A program made the translations under genes and the position numbers. Below are positions 12,247 through 24,260 of a stretch of DNA of 64,000 bases, piece after piece. The stretch covers positions 26,426-90,425 of the forward strand of contig MNCI01034323.1 of NCBI GenBank assembly GCA_015680685.1. Reading direction: 5' to 3'. How positions within the stretch are numbered: the stretch's first letter is position 1; the number at the start of each line of letters is the position of its first letter. The notes under the pieces are model-generated. The model had not been told where the DNA came from and ran no database searches. It was given only the letters and a program-made list of their open reading frames with translations. Source of the stretch: Gnetum montanum. Its lineage: Eukaryota > Streptophyta > Gnetopsida > Gnetales > Gnetaceae.

Positions 12247-12670
12247 TGTGATGTTAATCACCAAGTACAAGATTTAATAGAAATAAATTAATATTTATTG
12301 AGATTAAAATAAATATGCACCATATGATATAGCAAATTCACAAAGTTACATGTGCCAAACATAAAAATATAAATAGAGAAAAATAAAGGACCTCAATATC
12401 TCTATTATAAGATATATACTAAGATTTACATTGTATTATACAATGTTGTTTCTATCTTGTACATATTGAGAAGACCAAGTTCATCACTTATATAGTGATA
12501 ACAAAATAGTCATGTCCAATGAGCTAACAAATACAATGAATATTTAGGATTAGTTAAGAAACTTGATTATACATAACTAACTCAAATATAATACAAACTA
12601 TCATACATGGTGTTGTACATTATGATGGTGTATGCATATGCTAATGATGTGACTAAATATAAATACTATC
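12247..12670. repeat. E3 left LTR, first part
   Basis: Matches 23550-23985 over its length, with shared blocks such as TATAAATAGAGAAAAATAAA and TTAGTTAAGAAACTT. It is cut at 12670 by E2 and resumes after E2's target duplication at 21162-21196. Confidence 0.65.
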
Positions 12671-13533
12671 TAATGAATCATCATGTAGTGGCCCCAACGT
12701 CAAATACATGATGTCGAAGCCAATAAGCAACGTCAGATACTTTGCATTGCCTCATCTGGGTTCTGCCTATAAATATGGTGCTTGGGTACTTGGATGAAAT
12801 AGTAATTGGTAGTAGTAATAGTTAGGAAGATAGTTTAGTTTTTAGTTTCTTCTCTTCTAAGTCTATTATTTCTAGTGCATACTCACAGTATGATGTTTGT
12901 AATCATACGACACCTTTTTTTTTCAGTGTGACATACTTGGACATGTTACATGACTAGCAATAACAATCAAGATTACTTTCATCATTGCAGCATTCATTTA
13001 GATTACTATTTCCTTTTTATTGTTAGTTATTTATTACTTTATTTAGTTAAATATTTTCATTTATTACTATTTACTATTCCTATTATTAAGCAGAATGCAT
13101 GCACCTTAATTATGAGCATTTACGTGGAAGTACTTGGTAATCCAAAAGTGTATCATTTGGCATAACCAGTTATGTATACTTGGTAATCCTAGAAGTAGTC
13201 TCATGAAGTCCAAGATGTGTACAGACAATTAATAGTGGATAATCATCACCCATAGGCTAGTTTAGATCTTTCTTTCTATCATTCATTAGTTTAATTAATT
13301 TATCTCTTTTCATCATCAGAAGTAACATAGAATTAGATAACATCATACACCTCACTTTGGACTAAACCATACGTGAAAAAGCTACCACTAGTCCAAGTGG
13401 GAAGATAGTGAATTGTGATCAAAGCATAGTGATCTAGATGCCACAACTAGTTCCATCCATGGCATTCGATTGAATTATGCATAAATGTTTGTGATTTGTA
13501 TGGTTGAGCATAGGGATACCTTTTTGCTCATCA
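12671..13533 (+). repeat. E2 5' LTR
   Basis: Direct repeat of 20268-21156. Begins TAATGAATCATCA (TGATGAATCATCA in the partner) and ends TGCTCATCA. TATA box CTATAAATA at 12767-12775. The U3 repeats upstream number about two units here but three in the 3' LTR. Confidence 0.9.
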
Positions 13534-13553
13534 TTGGCACCGTTGCTGAGGAT
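13534..13553 (+). other. E2 primer binding site (tRNA-Asp-like)
   Basis: TTGGCACCGTTGCTGAGGAT directly after the 5' LTR. It differs from the expected tRNA-Asp complement only by C/T and G/A changes. Confidence 0.85.
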
Positions 13554-13659
13554 GGTGCTAGTTATCTAGATTAGTTATATTATACATGATTTCTGTTGAA
13601 GGTATTAATGATATATCTTTCAGAAATTCTTAGCTCACACACACCATAAATCAAGAACA

Positions 13660-15957
13660 ATGTCTCTCTCACATGGAAGTGGCTATGCACTGTATAGTGA
13701 ACACATTCATTGGAGAAATAACAAGATATATGATGAAGAATATTGAAGTGATCAACCTTATGCAGGGGTTTCTTATGATCATGACCACCTTGATGACACT
13801 CAAATACTACATGCATCTAAGGTAGATAGTGTTGGAGAAGATGAAGTAGTTCCTAGACTAGGGGAGGCCTCAAGGCCTAAGACCTCCTTGAAACACAGAA
13901 ATAATAAATCAAGGGACCCTAAGGAATACCATAGAAGCCATGAAAATCCTTTCAATACATCATCTTCCTATTTCCCCTCAACATCTAGTTTTGAATAACA
14001 TGAACGTAGGTAGAGAGATAGAGCTTCATTAAAGGGTCAAACTAAAAACTGGAATCAAATCCACAAGAAAAGTCAAAGAGAACACCATGAACATAGAATC
14101 TTCCCACATAATTTGTTTGATGATGATGAACCCTTGTTTGCCACTAAGAGTCTAATTCATATCATAGAGGTCATTAATATATCTTGCATGCATTGCAAAA
14201 AGGGTTGTCTACCTAAGCTTGATATGAACAACATTCCTAAATTTGCAAGAGGCTATGATGTAGATCCACAACATCATTTACAAGCATTTTATGATGCTAG
14301 TGCTTACTATAACATTGAAACTATATGGAAAAAGCTTAAGCTCTTTCCTAAGAAACTAGTTGATAAAACCAAAGTGTGGTATACATCATTGAGATCAAAT
14401 TAAATTTGATGATGGTCCACAATGTTGAAACTTTTCAATGAGAAATATCAAACCTATGCAAGAGTGTCCAATTTGAGAAGACAAATCCAAGAGTGGAAAT
14501 AAGAGCAACATGAACCCTTGGACATGGCTCTAGAGAGATATTATACTTTATTGAATAGATTTCCTAACCATGGTTGGAAAGGAAACTTTTCCACATCATA
14601 GATGGGCTTCATAATGAAACAAGGGTGATCCTTGGGATGTATGCCCTAGGAAAATTATACAAGCTCCAGGCCCATTAGATCAAAGAGCTAATAGAGAATG
14701 TGGCAAAAGAAGAAGGAAAGATATGCAAATGGAAGAATTTTGAGAAACATTAATGGGACCGAACTCTTCAATCAAAGGAGGTCCAAATTTATGGTAAGGA
14801 GAATGAAACTACTCTTGATATGGTGATTCCGCAACAAACCTTGCTGATGAAGGACTCTATTGATGATCTAGAAGAAAAGTTTAATAGGATGTCCAAATGG
14901 ATAAATTAAAATGTCACAACCCTTATTGAGATGATCATGGAGAAGGTCATGAAAAACATGCTAGGCGATCACAATAAACAGAGGACATAGAACCAAGAAA
15001 TATCTAGGAACACTTTTTGGTAGATGAGAAAAGTGGCTGATGAAAGTGAGGCTAAAGAGTTAACCACATATAAAGATGATGGATGCAACCTATGCATATA
15101 TGACCATCCAAAGGGTCAAAAGCACATGCCTGGAAGACTTCCACTCTCACAAGGTAATTATAGATAGTTCCATAACCAATCGTACCATCCTAGGGGGCTT
15201 ATTACTGGCCTCAACATGGTCATCAACAGTAGTGGTAGCAACCATAATTATAGGGGAGGCCACCACCAAATCAATGATATCCATCGAAACTACATAGATA
15301 TTATGTTTAGCATCCTATTTCTTCAACTAGTTCTGCATAATCTACTTCTAATTGCCACTACTTCTCTCTTGAGTACCATCAATACAGGACATCCCTTAAA
15401 GGATCACCACCTTGTCCCTCTTACCATCCACCCTACACTCAATATTTTCATAATCCATCTCATTATATGTCCCTGCCAATAACATAGGAAGGTTTCACAC
15501 CACAATATCAACAAACGAATGCTACTTGTGCTGCACATGTGCATAGACATGCTGACACTAGTGGCAACCACAACATAGGAAATGCCCCTTCTAGAGGAAA
15601 GGTCATAAGCCCAAGAAATCCACACATGAACCCACTACATCATTTGAGCTAGCACAAGGCCAACCTAGTACACCACCTTTCTTATCTCAACCAATGTCCT
15701 CTAACCATATACATGGGCTACCATCCATTAGTACATCAATTCAAAAACCATCTAATTAATTGAATAGTGAGGGGAGAAAAATAAATCCATGCATACAATA
15801 TCATGATCAAGAGTGCACTCATGGGCCAACTATCTATAATGTTAGCACACCTCATAACCTAACCCACCATATAATTAATCATCAAGTGTGTGACCAAAAA
15901 TTTTCCTACCTAGCCACCACACCACCAATAGATACCTTGTGGCTAAGGCATGAATGA
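13660..15957 (+). pseudogene. E2 gag, decayed
   Basis: Start ATG at 13660 (MSLSHGSGYALYSEH) in the same frame as the longest open stretch 14113-14403. That stretch contains the capsid block: NIPKFARGYDVDPQHHLQAF, then KLKLFPKKLVDKTKVWY. Three nonsense codons interrupt the first 450 nt and one ends the open stretch at 14401; a shifted remainder is recognisable to about 15957. The N-terminus is charged (Arg, Ser, His, Glu), as in the other gag copies. It would be the structural protein. It is the only part of the gag-pol region that survives in E2. Confidence 0.8.
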
Positions 15958-17325
15958 TTACCAACGTCTCATACATGCATGGATCCTATTTATCCACTTA
16001 TTAATCCTAGTCATGGCCAAATGTTTAGTTTTGGGGGTTACCCCCATTCTAATCTTCAGGATTCTTTTAGTGCTTTTTATCTTTTTGTTTTACAATTTTT
16101 TGTCCTTTTCGTACTTCTTGTTTTAGTTTTATGATTTTTCTAGTCATTGTTTTTATTTTCTTTTGTAATCTAACTTGTGAATAAAATAATTATGTTGCCC
16201 AATGAGGTGAGGTTTTCTCTATGTTGTCAAGTCATAAGGGACTAATTATTTAGACATTCTGGCCACAACATCCATTCACCCATTTTGTTAATAAGAGGTT
16301 CTAGCTTTGGTCATAATGGTAATCTTTTTCATCCTCCAACCTAATAATAATTATATAATCATGATGTCTAGACAAAAGAGTGTAGAACCAAGGTGAACTA
16401 TGAAGGGTATGACATCAAGGGGATTTTTGGATTTCTCTTTGGCCCCTTTTGTAAGTTCTATCATGTTGATGAGGTTGTAACCATATCCTTGTAGATCTAA
16501 TGAAAAATGGGAGTAAAATCAACTTAAAATGGAACTAAATACACTTCTATGAGTTCCACTAGAAATACATGTACCCATGCTTGAAAGAAAAAGCCAAAAT
16601 GCTCCTCCCTTGGACAGAACACTAAGTGATGTTACTCCTCCTCACTTTGATGGTCTTATGGTTGTCTACCAATGGGATGAAATAATGTGATGTCATTGCA
16701 ATGTAGTTTAGACTTGGTTTGAATCTTGAGAATAAGGTCATATGGTTATTTAACCATTAATAACACACAAGGTTTCATAATGATCATGGTATGCCACTTT
16801 ATGTCCCAATTTCTACAATCCCCTCTATGGTGTATCTCATCTTGCTGTCCAGATGATCATAGCTTGTGGTTTTGTTTAACATAGAGTTATTATCTCAATC
16901 TAGTGGTTTTTACATGTGTGTTTTTTCTCATAGGTATGCATTGCATTCAACCCCTTTAGTGCCTATAGACATTATAGGTGTTGTTACACAAGGGAATCAT
17001 AGGTTAGAGCCTACTTTGGGGAGGATCCACTTGTATGGATTTTGTGAATTATACTTGTTTCACATAACTACACTATTTTTCACCTTCTAAGTGCTCAAAT
17101 TGATATATTTTATTGTTTCCCTTATTATGCAACTGATCTATCTTGCAACCTCGATTTCAACGCCTTTTTCTTGCTCATTCTAATGTTTTTTTACATTGAC
17201 AACTTCACCCTATCACACTTTTGGTGTCTCTAATTAATTCTTCACTTACCCAAACTACTAAACTTAACTTTAACCCTTCCAACCAATCCCAGAGCTTCAG
17301 TTTGCATGTTCATTGACCCTATACA
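15958..17325 (+). other. E2 gag-to-promoter spacer, no pol
   Basis: No coding motif is seen. From about 16020 it corresponds to the spacer that follows integrase in E4 (36600-38060) and E5 (57260-58680, reversed), with T-rich sequence and the shared TATGTTGCCC-type block. This places the deletion of protease to integrase close to 15960-16020. Confidence 0.55.
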
Positions 17326-17333
17326 TTGTAAAA

Positions 17334-17392
17334 AATTTGGACCTTAATGTCATGTACTTGATGTTAGGTCTAAAAAAAGTATAAATATGACC
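17334..17392 (+). promoter_or_regulatory. E2 internal promoter-like block copied from its LTR U3
   Basis: 17346-17365 reads AATGTCATGTACTTGATGTT. The 3' LTR at 20321-20340 reads GGTGTCACGTACTTGACATT; all differences are transitions. A TATA box (GTATAAATATG) follows at 17379-17389, like CTATAAATATGG in the LTR. The block lies about 250 bp before the donor site and 560 bp before ORF3. The match is specific to E2's own LTR. Function as a promoter is inferred. Confidence 0.7.
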
Positions 17393-17638
17393 CCCATGAA
17401 CCTTGAACTTCATTTTTCTCATTTGCTACTAGGGGAGTTGTTGAATTGTTTTCTCACGACTTTGAGCTTTGGGCCTCCATCTTCCACATGTGATATCTAG
17501 CTCTTTAATGCTCTGATTTCCATGTTGTTCAAATCTATCTAAGCTCAAAGTGTTCAACTTAGTCATTTGGGGGGATCATGTGTGAAAAATTTGTGCCAAT
17601 TTGCTAAAATTTGCTATCACTCAAAAGGTATTATAAGG

Positions 17639-17942
17639 GTAAGAATTTTGAAACCTTAGGAATTATAATGAAAAATCACTAACGATAATGCTAGAAGTCT
17701 AATTTTTCTAACCCATGGATCCATAACTGTTATTATAAGCCACATATCACAAAAATGAAAACTAGTTGCAAGGGTCGTAGAAAGAGATAGACATCTTTTG
17801 GAGGATTTTTTCTTGAAAATTTTCCTAACCTTGCAATCATATGCATTATGAGCTTAATGAAATAAGGTTATGAGTAAGGTATAAATTGATTAATGATACT
17901 AAACATAACCTTGGTAACACTTGGTTTTTGGTTGATTGAAGA
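17639..17942 (+). other. E2 predicted intron before ORF3
   Basis: Donor GGGTAAGAA (GT at 17639-17640) and acceptor TTGATTGAAG ending at 17942, immediately before ATG 17943. A donor with AG at the ATG also occurs in E4 (38399-38736) and E5 (57003-56698), at similar length (about 305-338 nt). Splicing is predicted, not shown. Confidence 0.6.
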
Positions 17943-20070
17943 TGGTCCCAAAAAGAGGTTCTCAATCAAAAAGAGAGCCACTAAGAATCCATGTGGTGGC
18001 CATGGTCAGCAAGGAGAAGATGAAGAACATGTTGGGTAGGAGGCCTAGTCCTTCACTATTCATCAAGAGGCCCCTACTACTGGGCAATTGGCCCAAGCAG
18101 AGGTGGTAGAAGTACCGGCCCCTAAATAGGGATAACATCTCATGTTGCCCCTTGACTACCATGCTACCACCTTGGAAAAATCCACACTAGCTTCGGTCAT
18201 TGTGGAAATGAACTTTGGTACATTAGTGAAGTTTACTTGAGAATTGGTGTGGATACAACTTAAAGTGTTCCCATTGTAGCCTATTTTTTCTACCAGTGGT
18301 GAATGGTACCTAGGCAATGTCCATGAATTCTGGGATAATAAAGACAAGGGCACCACTGTTAACATCTATGGGGTGATCATCTCTTATTCATTGAAGTACA
18401 TTATTGTAGCTTTCAACCTACCCAATGAAGGAGCTAAGTTTTCTCACCTATCCACCAAATCCAACCCTAAAATAAAGAGATTGTGGTTGAGATGGGCATA
18501 CAATAAAGAAGACAATTCATACAATGAAATTACTCTAGAGGAGAAAACCTACTTCAAGATTGGGATGTACCACCTATTTCCCATGAAAGGGCTAATCAAA
18601 TTTCCACTTATGCTGCTAGAGGAAGTGCCATTCTGATGGGAAAATTTGTAGCCAACCTTCCCTAGTATTACTTCACAGAAATCCAACAACAGTTCAAAGA
18701 AGCAAAGTTAGGAAGAACAACACTTCTATTTTCCTACTTCTATTGAGGATGTTCTTGATTGATTACTACAGATGGATCATGTGATGACAAGTCTGTTTGA
18801 CATTCCCAGTGATGTCACTATAGCTCAATCAAATCTCATCACCACCAAAGGGAAGTTGGTCATGGTAGATGTTAGGGCAGAACATGTGGAAGTTGAGATA
18901 TGGAGATTACAAGAAGAGCTAGCTACCTTGCAAGCTGAATGATGGTATCCTACCCATTTTTTTATGCCAGAACAACTAGAGAAATTTAGGATAGAGGAGC
19001 TCACCAAGCTAGCAAAGGAGAAAGCAACTGCAGAGCAAGAGAAGGAGATGGTGGTTTGGAATGCCTTTGCTATAGATGCATAATCTCATATGTATAAAAA
19101 GGCACTAACTACTATCCAAGAAGAAAATAAGTAGCTCACTATAGAGAATTCTAGGTTTACCAATATGGAAAAACAAAAGAACATCTTAGAAGAAAGTTTT
19201 CACCAATTATGAGAACTGGTGAGGGTCAACTAGGATATGAATAAATTGACTCAAGACAATAGAACCCTCTCCATGGAGGAGGTACATTCTATTCACCAAA
19301 AGTCAGCAATTGAAATTAGCATGTGGCAAAACAAGGCAAAAAAAGCATGAAAAATTGAAAGAGCACTTATGTGACCAACTTGGCATGCATAAGGAAATTA
19401 ATGAGAAGGAAATCAAGATGGCCAAGACCCACATATCTCCTTGTTAGTGCAAAATTCTGAGTGGCAAACCATCTTGGATAGCTATGCTATGATCCCATAA
19501 GTGAAAGTTAAAAACAAGGTTTTGTAGATAGAAGATTTAAAATAATACATGGCATTGGCTAACCTTAGATATTCCAACCTTGCCATGTTAACAACAAGTT
19601 GTCCCTAATCAAGAGTTAACAACAAGTTGTCCCTGAAACAAGTGGCAACCACCTATGCATTGTATGAGAAAGAGTTTGCAAATTGGAAAGATGCCTTAAA
19701 AACGTTGCAAGTGGTAAACTTAGAGTTAGAGGTGGTTAAGTCCAATTATCAGGAATAAAAAGACGTAGTCTTGAACCTAGCTTGATGATTGACATATTAC
19801 CATGAGCTCAAAAATAAAGCTAGGGCTTTCAAGGAAAAACGATAGTAGTTTGCAGCATGGTATGTAAAGGTGAATCAAATGTTCTTGCAACTACCATGTC
19901 CTTGGGATGTACTGAATCCATCACACATTGGCACATTATCTTGGACAATGCATGACCTAAGGATGGAGGAGGAAAAGTTGTAGGCCTTGCTCAATCAATA
20001 CAAATTTCAATAGCTTGGCAACAAAGGGAAGTAGCTGATGGAAGAGCCACTACCCCTAGGCACCACATGA
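17943..20070 (+). pseudogene. E2 third ORF (ORF3), env-position coiled-coil protein, decayed
   Basis: Starts MVPKRGSQSKREP, a short basic stretch similar to MPPKRPKD in E4. A conserved domain follows at 18296-18640: EWYLGNVHEFWDNKDKG, then NLPNEG and LWLRWAYNKED. From about 18840 to 19420 the reading is rich in Glu, Lys, Gln and Leu with heptad-like spacing, so coiled coil is likely. It ends EEPLPLGTT-stop at 20068-20070. There are several stops in between. No signal peptide or clear membrane segment is seen, so an envelope role is not supported. The central domain may relate to the plant-transposon-protein domain found in some Athila-type ORFs; this is uncertain. Confidence 0.7.
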
Positions 20071-20267
20071 GCTTCCTAGTCTTTTTTTTTTTTTGTTTTA
20101 TAATAATGTGTCCCATTTTTGTACTGCACCACTATAGCATGCAAATAGTCAATTATTTTTTCATTGTTTAAGTTAATCAATAATCCCATACCTACCAATA
20201 TTCTATAAAGAACTTGTTCCTCATTTTGTTTAACTCAAGGATGAGTTTTCATTTAGTCATGGGGGTA

Positions 20268-21156
20268 TGATGAATCATCAAGCAGTGGCACCAATGTCAG
20301 ATAAGTGACATCGGAGCCTTGGTGTCACGTACTTGACATTGGAGCCAATAAGCGATGTCGAATACCTGACGTCGCCTCATCTGGGTTTTGCCTATAAATA
20401 TGGTTCTTGGATACTCAAATGAAATAGTAATCGGTAGTAGCAGTAGTCATGGAGATAGTTTAGTTTTTAGTTTCTTCTCTTCTAAGTCTATTATTTCTAG
20501 TGCATGCCTGTAGTGTAATGTTTGTAATCATACAACACCTTTGTTCAAGTGTGACATACTTGGACATGTTAAATGACTGGTAATAAAGATCGAAATTACT
20601 TCCATCATTGCAAAATTCACTTAGATTACTATTGCCTTTTTATTGTTAATTATTTATTGCTTTCTTTAGTTAAATATTTCCATTTATTGTTATTTATTGT
20701 CCCTGTTATTAAGCAGAATGTGTGCGCCTTAATCATGAGTATTTAAGTGGAAGTACTTGGTAATCCAGAAGTGTATCATTTGGCACAACCAGTGATGTAC
20801 ACTTGGCAATCCCAAAAGTAGTCTCACAAAGTCCAAGACATATATGGACAATTAAGAGCAGATACTCATTGCCCATAGGCTAGTTTAGATTGTGCTTTCT
20901 ATCATTTATTAGTTTAATTAATTTATCTCTTTTCATCATCAAGAGTAGCATAGAATTAGGTAACATCATATGCCTCACTTTGGACTAAACCATATGTGGC
21001 AAAGCTACCACTAGTCCAAGTGGGAAGATAGTGAATTGCGATCAAAGTATAGCAATCTAGATGCCATAACTAGTCCCATCCACGGAATTTGACTAGATCA
21101 TGTATGAAGGCTTGTGATTCATATGGTTGAGCATAGGGGTACCTCACTGCTCATCA
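20268..21156 (+). repeat. E2 3' LTR
   Basis: Preceded by the polypurine tract TCATGGGGGTA (20257-20267). U3 repeats at 20290-20375 form three units of about 28-31 bp, each built on TGTCA-N6-TGACA (two exact examples near 20295 and 20323). TATA CTATAAATA is at 20392-20400. Ends TGCTCATCA, then TTATC. Confidence 0.9.
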
Positions 21157-21161
21157 TTATC

Positions 21162-21196
21162 TATAATGTTAAGCTTACTATAACATACCAAATCTT
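21162..21196. repeat. E3 left LTR, last part
   Basis: Resumes E3's left repeat after E2 and aligns with 23977-24011 (TGTTAAG...ACCAAATCTTTAA). Confidence 0.6.
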
Positions 21197-23549
21197 TAAC
21201 ACCACCTCTCAACCTTAACATGAAGTTAAAAATAATGTTGCTTTATTCTCTATAACCATATCCATGGTTGTAAATGAATGAGGTGCAAAAATCACCACAT
21301 CCTAACTAATCTCTATAAAACTACAAAAATTAGAGATTCATAAGCATAGCTAATGATGTGCAGAAATTCTCCTAGAATGAGATTCCAAGATAAAATTACA
21401 TTTCAAAATTGAGTATCGTAAAGCTTAGAAATTATCAATTGAATCCCTAACTAGTAAATCCAATAAAAAATTAATGAAATATGACATTGAGCAATATTTC
21501 CTTTCTAATAGATCTTGTAACCTTTTTTTTTTATAAAATAATTTTTAAAATTCAACAAAAAAGACTAGAGATCTTAGGGGTGATTAGTTTCTTCAATATA
21601 TCTTACAACATAATCAGAGTGTAAACTATAGAAAAGAAACATATGCTATGATGGTAATTTTAGAATTAAATTACTTAACCATCTAATAAAATGGGTTATA
21701 AATAGATTTTATGTAAGTAAGAAGAAAAATAAGAATCAATAGTTAATAAAGGATTCTACATCTACACCCATGAGATTATTAAAAATATTTGTTGATAATT
21801 TTGGTTGTGAGTTTTCCAAAAATTCCTTCACCATGGACTTTTCTAGAACTACAGAAAAATTTGAAGGTAGTGATGAAACATCTTGAGCTAGTTCTTTAGT
21901 TTTAGGTTGAACAAACTTCTTTTAAACCTCTACTAAAATCTCACTAAAGGTTGCCAAAAGTGATGATGATATTATAGTGGACTCAAACTATAGCTGATAA
22001 TTTTTTCTTGAAGAAAATTTCAATGATTTTTGTAATTCTCTATGAACCTATCAATAACAATTTATTCCTATAAATTTCTCACCATATTCCCTAGCTTCTT
22101 TCTCGTAGTGTTGAATATCTTTGATAGTTTACTCTTTCGCAAATTGAGATTGTTTATATAGGTTTGTAAGTAGTAAATATCCTCTTGGAGTTCAGAGGTT
22201 TTATTGTGCATTATCAACTTGTCATGCTTTAACTCCATGTTTTGTATCATTAATTCTTCTATTCTTCTTACAAGTTAAACATAAGTACTAGAACCCATGA
22301 TATCCCTTATTTATTTGAGTGTAGCTAGTTCTTATGACTATTTCTTTACTACATTTAATGCATCCTTAACCTCTCCATTGTACTTCAAAAATGATTTAGC
22401 ATACTTATATTTATCTTCATAAGTAGAATTTAAACCTTTATTTAATACCTCATTCAATACCGAAGCTACATCAAATAGTATTTTTTGTTTCTTAGCATCA
22501 CAATATAGGCTTTAGTCCTGAAGTAATGTTCCATAATGGTGTAATTCATATACATTAAATCATACAACAAATCATTACTCATTGTGGTGGTATTTATCTT
22601 CAAGAGCTAGCTAAGATCCTTATTCATCATGCCTCTACTTACTACTTAAAATTCATTTACATTTAGAATTTTAAAATTTTTTCAAGTAGTAGTATTATAT
22701 AATGTTTCCTCCATGGGACTTTTCTCTATTGATGCTTTGAAAAAGTTAATGATTGAATCTAAGTATATAACTTTTTTTTGAAACTATGATATTGTAAGAT
22801 TATGTGCATTATAGATTATGTCAGTTAATCTAATTCCACCTTGCTTCACCTCTCAGATTGTACATCAGTAGGCTACTTTATTTCTAGAATCTTCATGGTT
22901 TTCTACTCAAACTTGGAGAAGACTTTGAGAAACCACCATAAAACTAAATTTTTATTCTTATTCTTCATCACCACAATGACATTAATAATATTGGAGTTAT
23001 TAAATACCTTAACAAAGGTAGGATGAAGGTAGCCATAAGAGAAGTAAGAAGTAGAAAATGTGTAGTATGATAATATCTATCCTTCTATCTCTATCTTCAA
23101 AATTAATAGTGAGTTCATATTACTTTCTTCTTTTACCATGACATAAAGTAGACTCAATAGAGGTCATGACATCACATTTTCTATTTCTTTGATAGCAATG
23201 TGATAGGCAATGATATCTGCTAAACTAGATTTTCTCATCTTCAGTTGCAAGATTAAAATTCTTGTAATGGTGGCATTGCAAGCTTTTACCCACTCATCCT
23301 TATTAATAAAACACTCTAGCAATTGATGCCTAGGGAAAATTACCTAGTTAAGAAAAATTTTATCTCTACTTTATGCTCTTTCTCTATGGTTTTTATGATT
23401 TGTTGCAATGTGAAAAATGAAGTCCAATGATGGATTTTTATATGTATCATCACATTTAATGTACCTAACTACTACTACATAGTGAATATTTCAAAGTGGT
23501 AATTTAAAAGTCATTAAAAACTTCAGCTTTTATACGATGTTGAAGTTTT
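21197..23549 (-). pseudogene. E3 internal region, possible coiled-coil ORF remnant
   Basis: AT-rich sequence without gag or pol motifs. The minus strand has a short open frame at 22250-22068 with heptad-like Leu/Ile/Lys pattern (KLIMHNKTSELQEDIYYLQ) that resembles the coiled-coil part of the gypsy ORF3 proteins. Neighbouring minus-strand frames (23026-22800) read similarly but broken. If so, this may be the third-ORF part of a gypsy element carried or captured by E3. Similarity is weak. Confidence 0.35.
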
Positions 23550-24011
23550 GTGATGTTAATCACCAAGTTTAAGATTTCATAGAAAAAATTTGATGATTAT
23601 TGAGATTGAAATAAATATGTACTATGTGATATAAAAATTTCATAGTGTTGCGTGTGTCAAACCTAAACATATAAATAGAGAAAAATAAAGTAACCAAATA
23701 TCTATGTTATAAGATATATACTGAATTGTACATTATATTGCACATTATTTTTTCTATTTTATACATACTAAGAAGACCAAGTTTTTCACTTATATAATTA
23801 TAATAGAACAATCATGTCTAGTGAACTAATAGACACAATGAATAGTTATTATTAGTTAAGAAACTTAATTATACATAGCTAACTTGAATGTAATACAAAC
23901 CACCATGGATGGTATTGTACGTTGTGACAGTGCATACATATGCTCATAGATTAACCAAATATATATACTAACTAGCATGTTAAGATTGCTATAATATACC
24001 AAATCTTTAAT
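23550..24011. repeat. E3 right LTR
   Basis: Partner of 12247-12670 plus 21162-21196. It adjoins E0 sequence at its right end. Starts with a small inverted repeat (GTGAT...ATCAC). Confidence 0.65.
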
Positions 24012-24260
24012 AGGCCACTATCTTCTTCCTATTTTTTGGCTTCTATGTACAAGCATCTTTGTACACAAACTTCTTCTGTATATGACCTGCATGTTGGGAT
24101 ATCTCTTTGCGTAATTATTTAAAAATTTTGCATACAATTATATCTTGTATTACTGTATGTGATGCATGAAAATTTTTTCTTTTGTTATGACTTCATATTC
24201 ATCTTTCTTGAAAATTTCCAAGGATAGATCTTAGATTCCAAGCTTAGCATTGATTATGCT
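24012..24260 (-). pseudogene. E0 continued: protease region
   Basis: Antisense sequence parallel to 7790-8030 of E1 and 61740-61970 of E5, including the stretch ending in AAATTTCCAAGGA (24205-24222). It shows that E3 sits within E0. Confidence 0.65.

Larger units (their letters stand above)
12671..21156 (+). mobile_element. E2: Athila-like element with gag and third ORF but no pol
   Basis: Plus-strand element with LTRs at 12671-13533 and 20268-21156, a tRNA-Asp-like primer site, a GGGGGTA polypurine tract and a near-perfect target duplication (CTATC before, TTATC after). The order is gag, spacer, internal promoter-like block, intron, third ORF. No protease, RT, RNase H or integrase motif is visible between the end of gag (about 15957) and the spacer (about 16020), so it is non-autonomous. 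Whether pol was lost before or after insertion is unclear; intact ends and target duplication would fit mobilisation by a relative such as E4. Confidence 0.88.
12247..24011. mobile_element. E3: LTR-like direct repeat pair, inserted in E0 and split by E2
   Basis: The sequence at about 12247-12670, continued at 21162-21196, repeats at about 23550-24011. Both begin TTTGTGATGTTAATCACCAAG (shown less its last base elsewhere) and both end ACCAAATCTTTAA. E0 sequence flanks both outer ends. The internal part (21197-23549) is only about 2.35 kb, so this is a short or deleted non-autonomous element. I found no convincing primer site, so orientation is unsure; a TATATA-like motif near 12494 and 23789 hints at plus. 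Confidence 0.6.
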
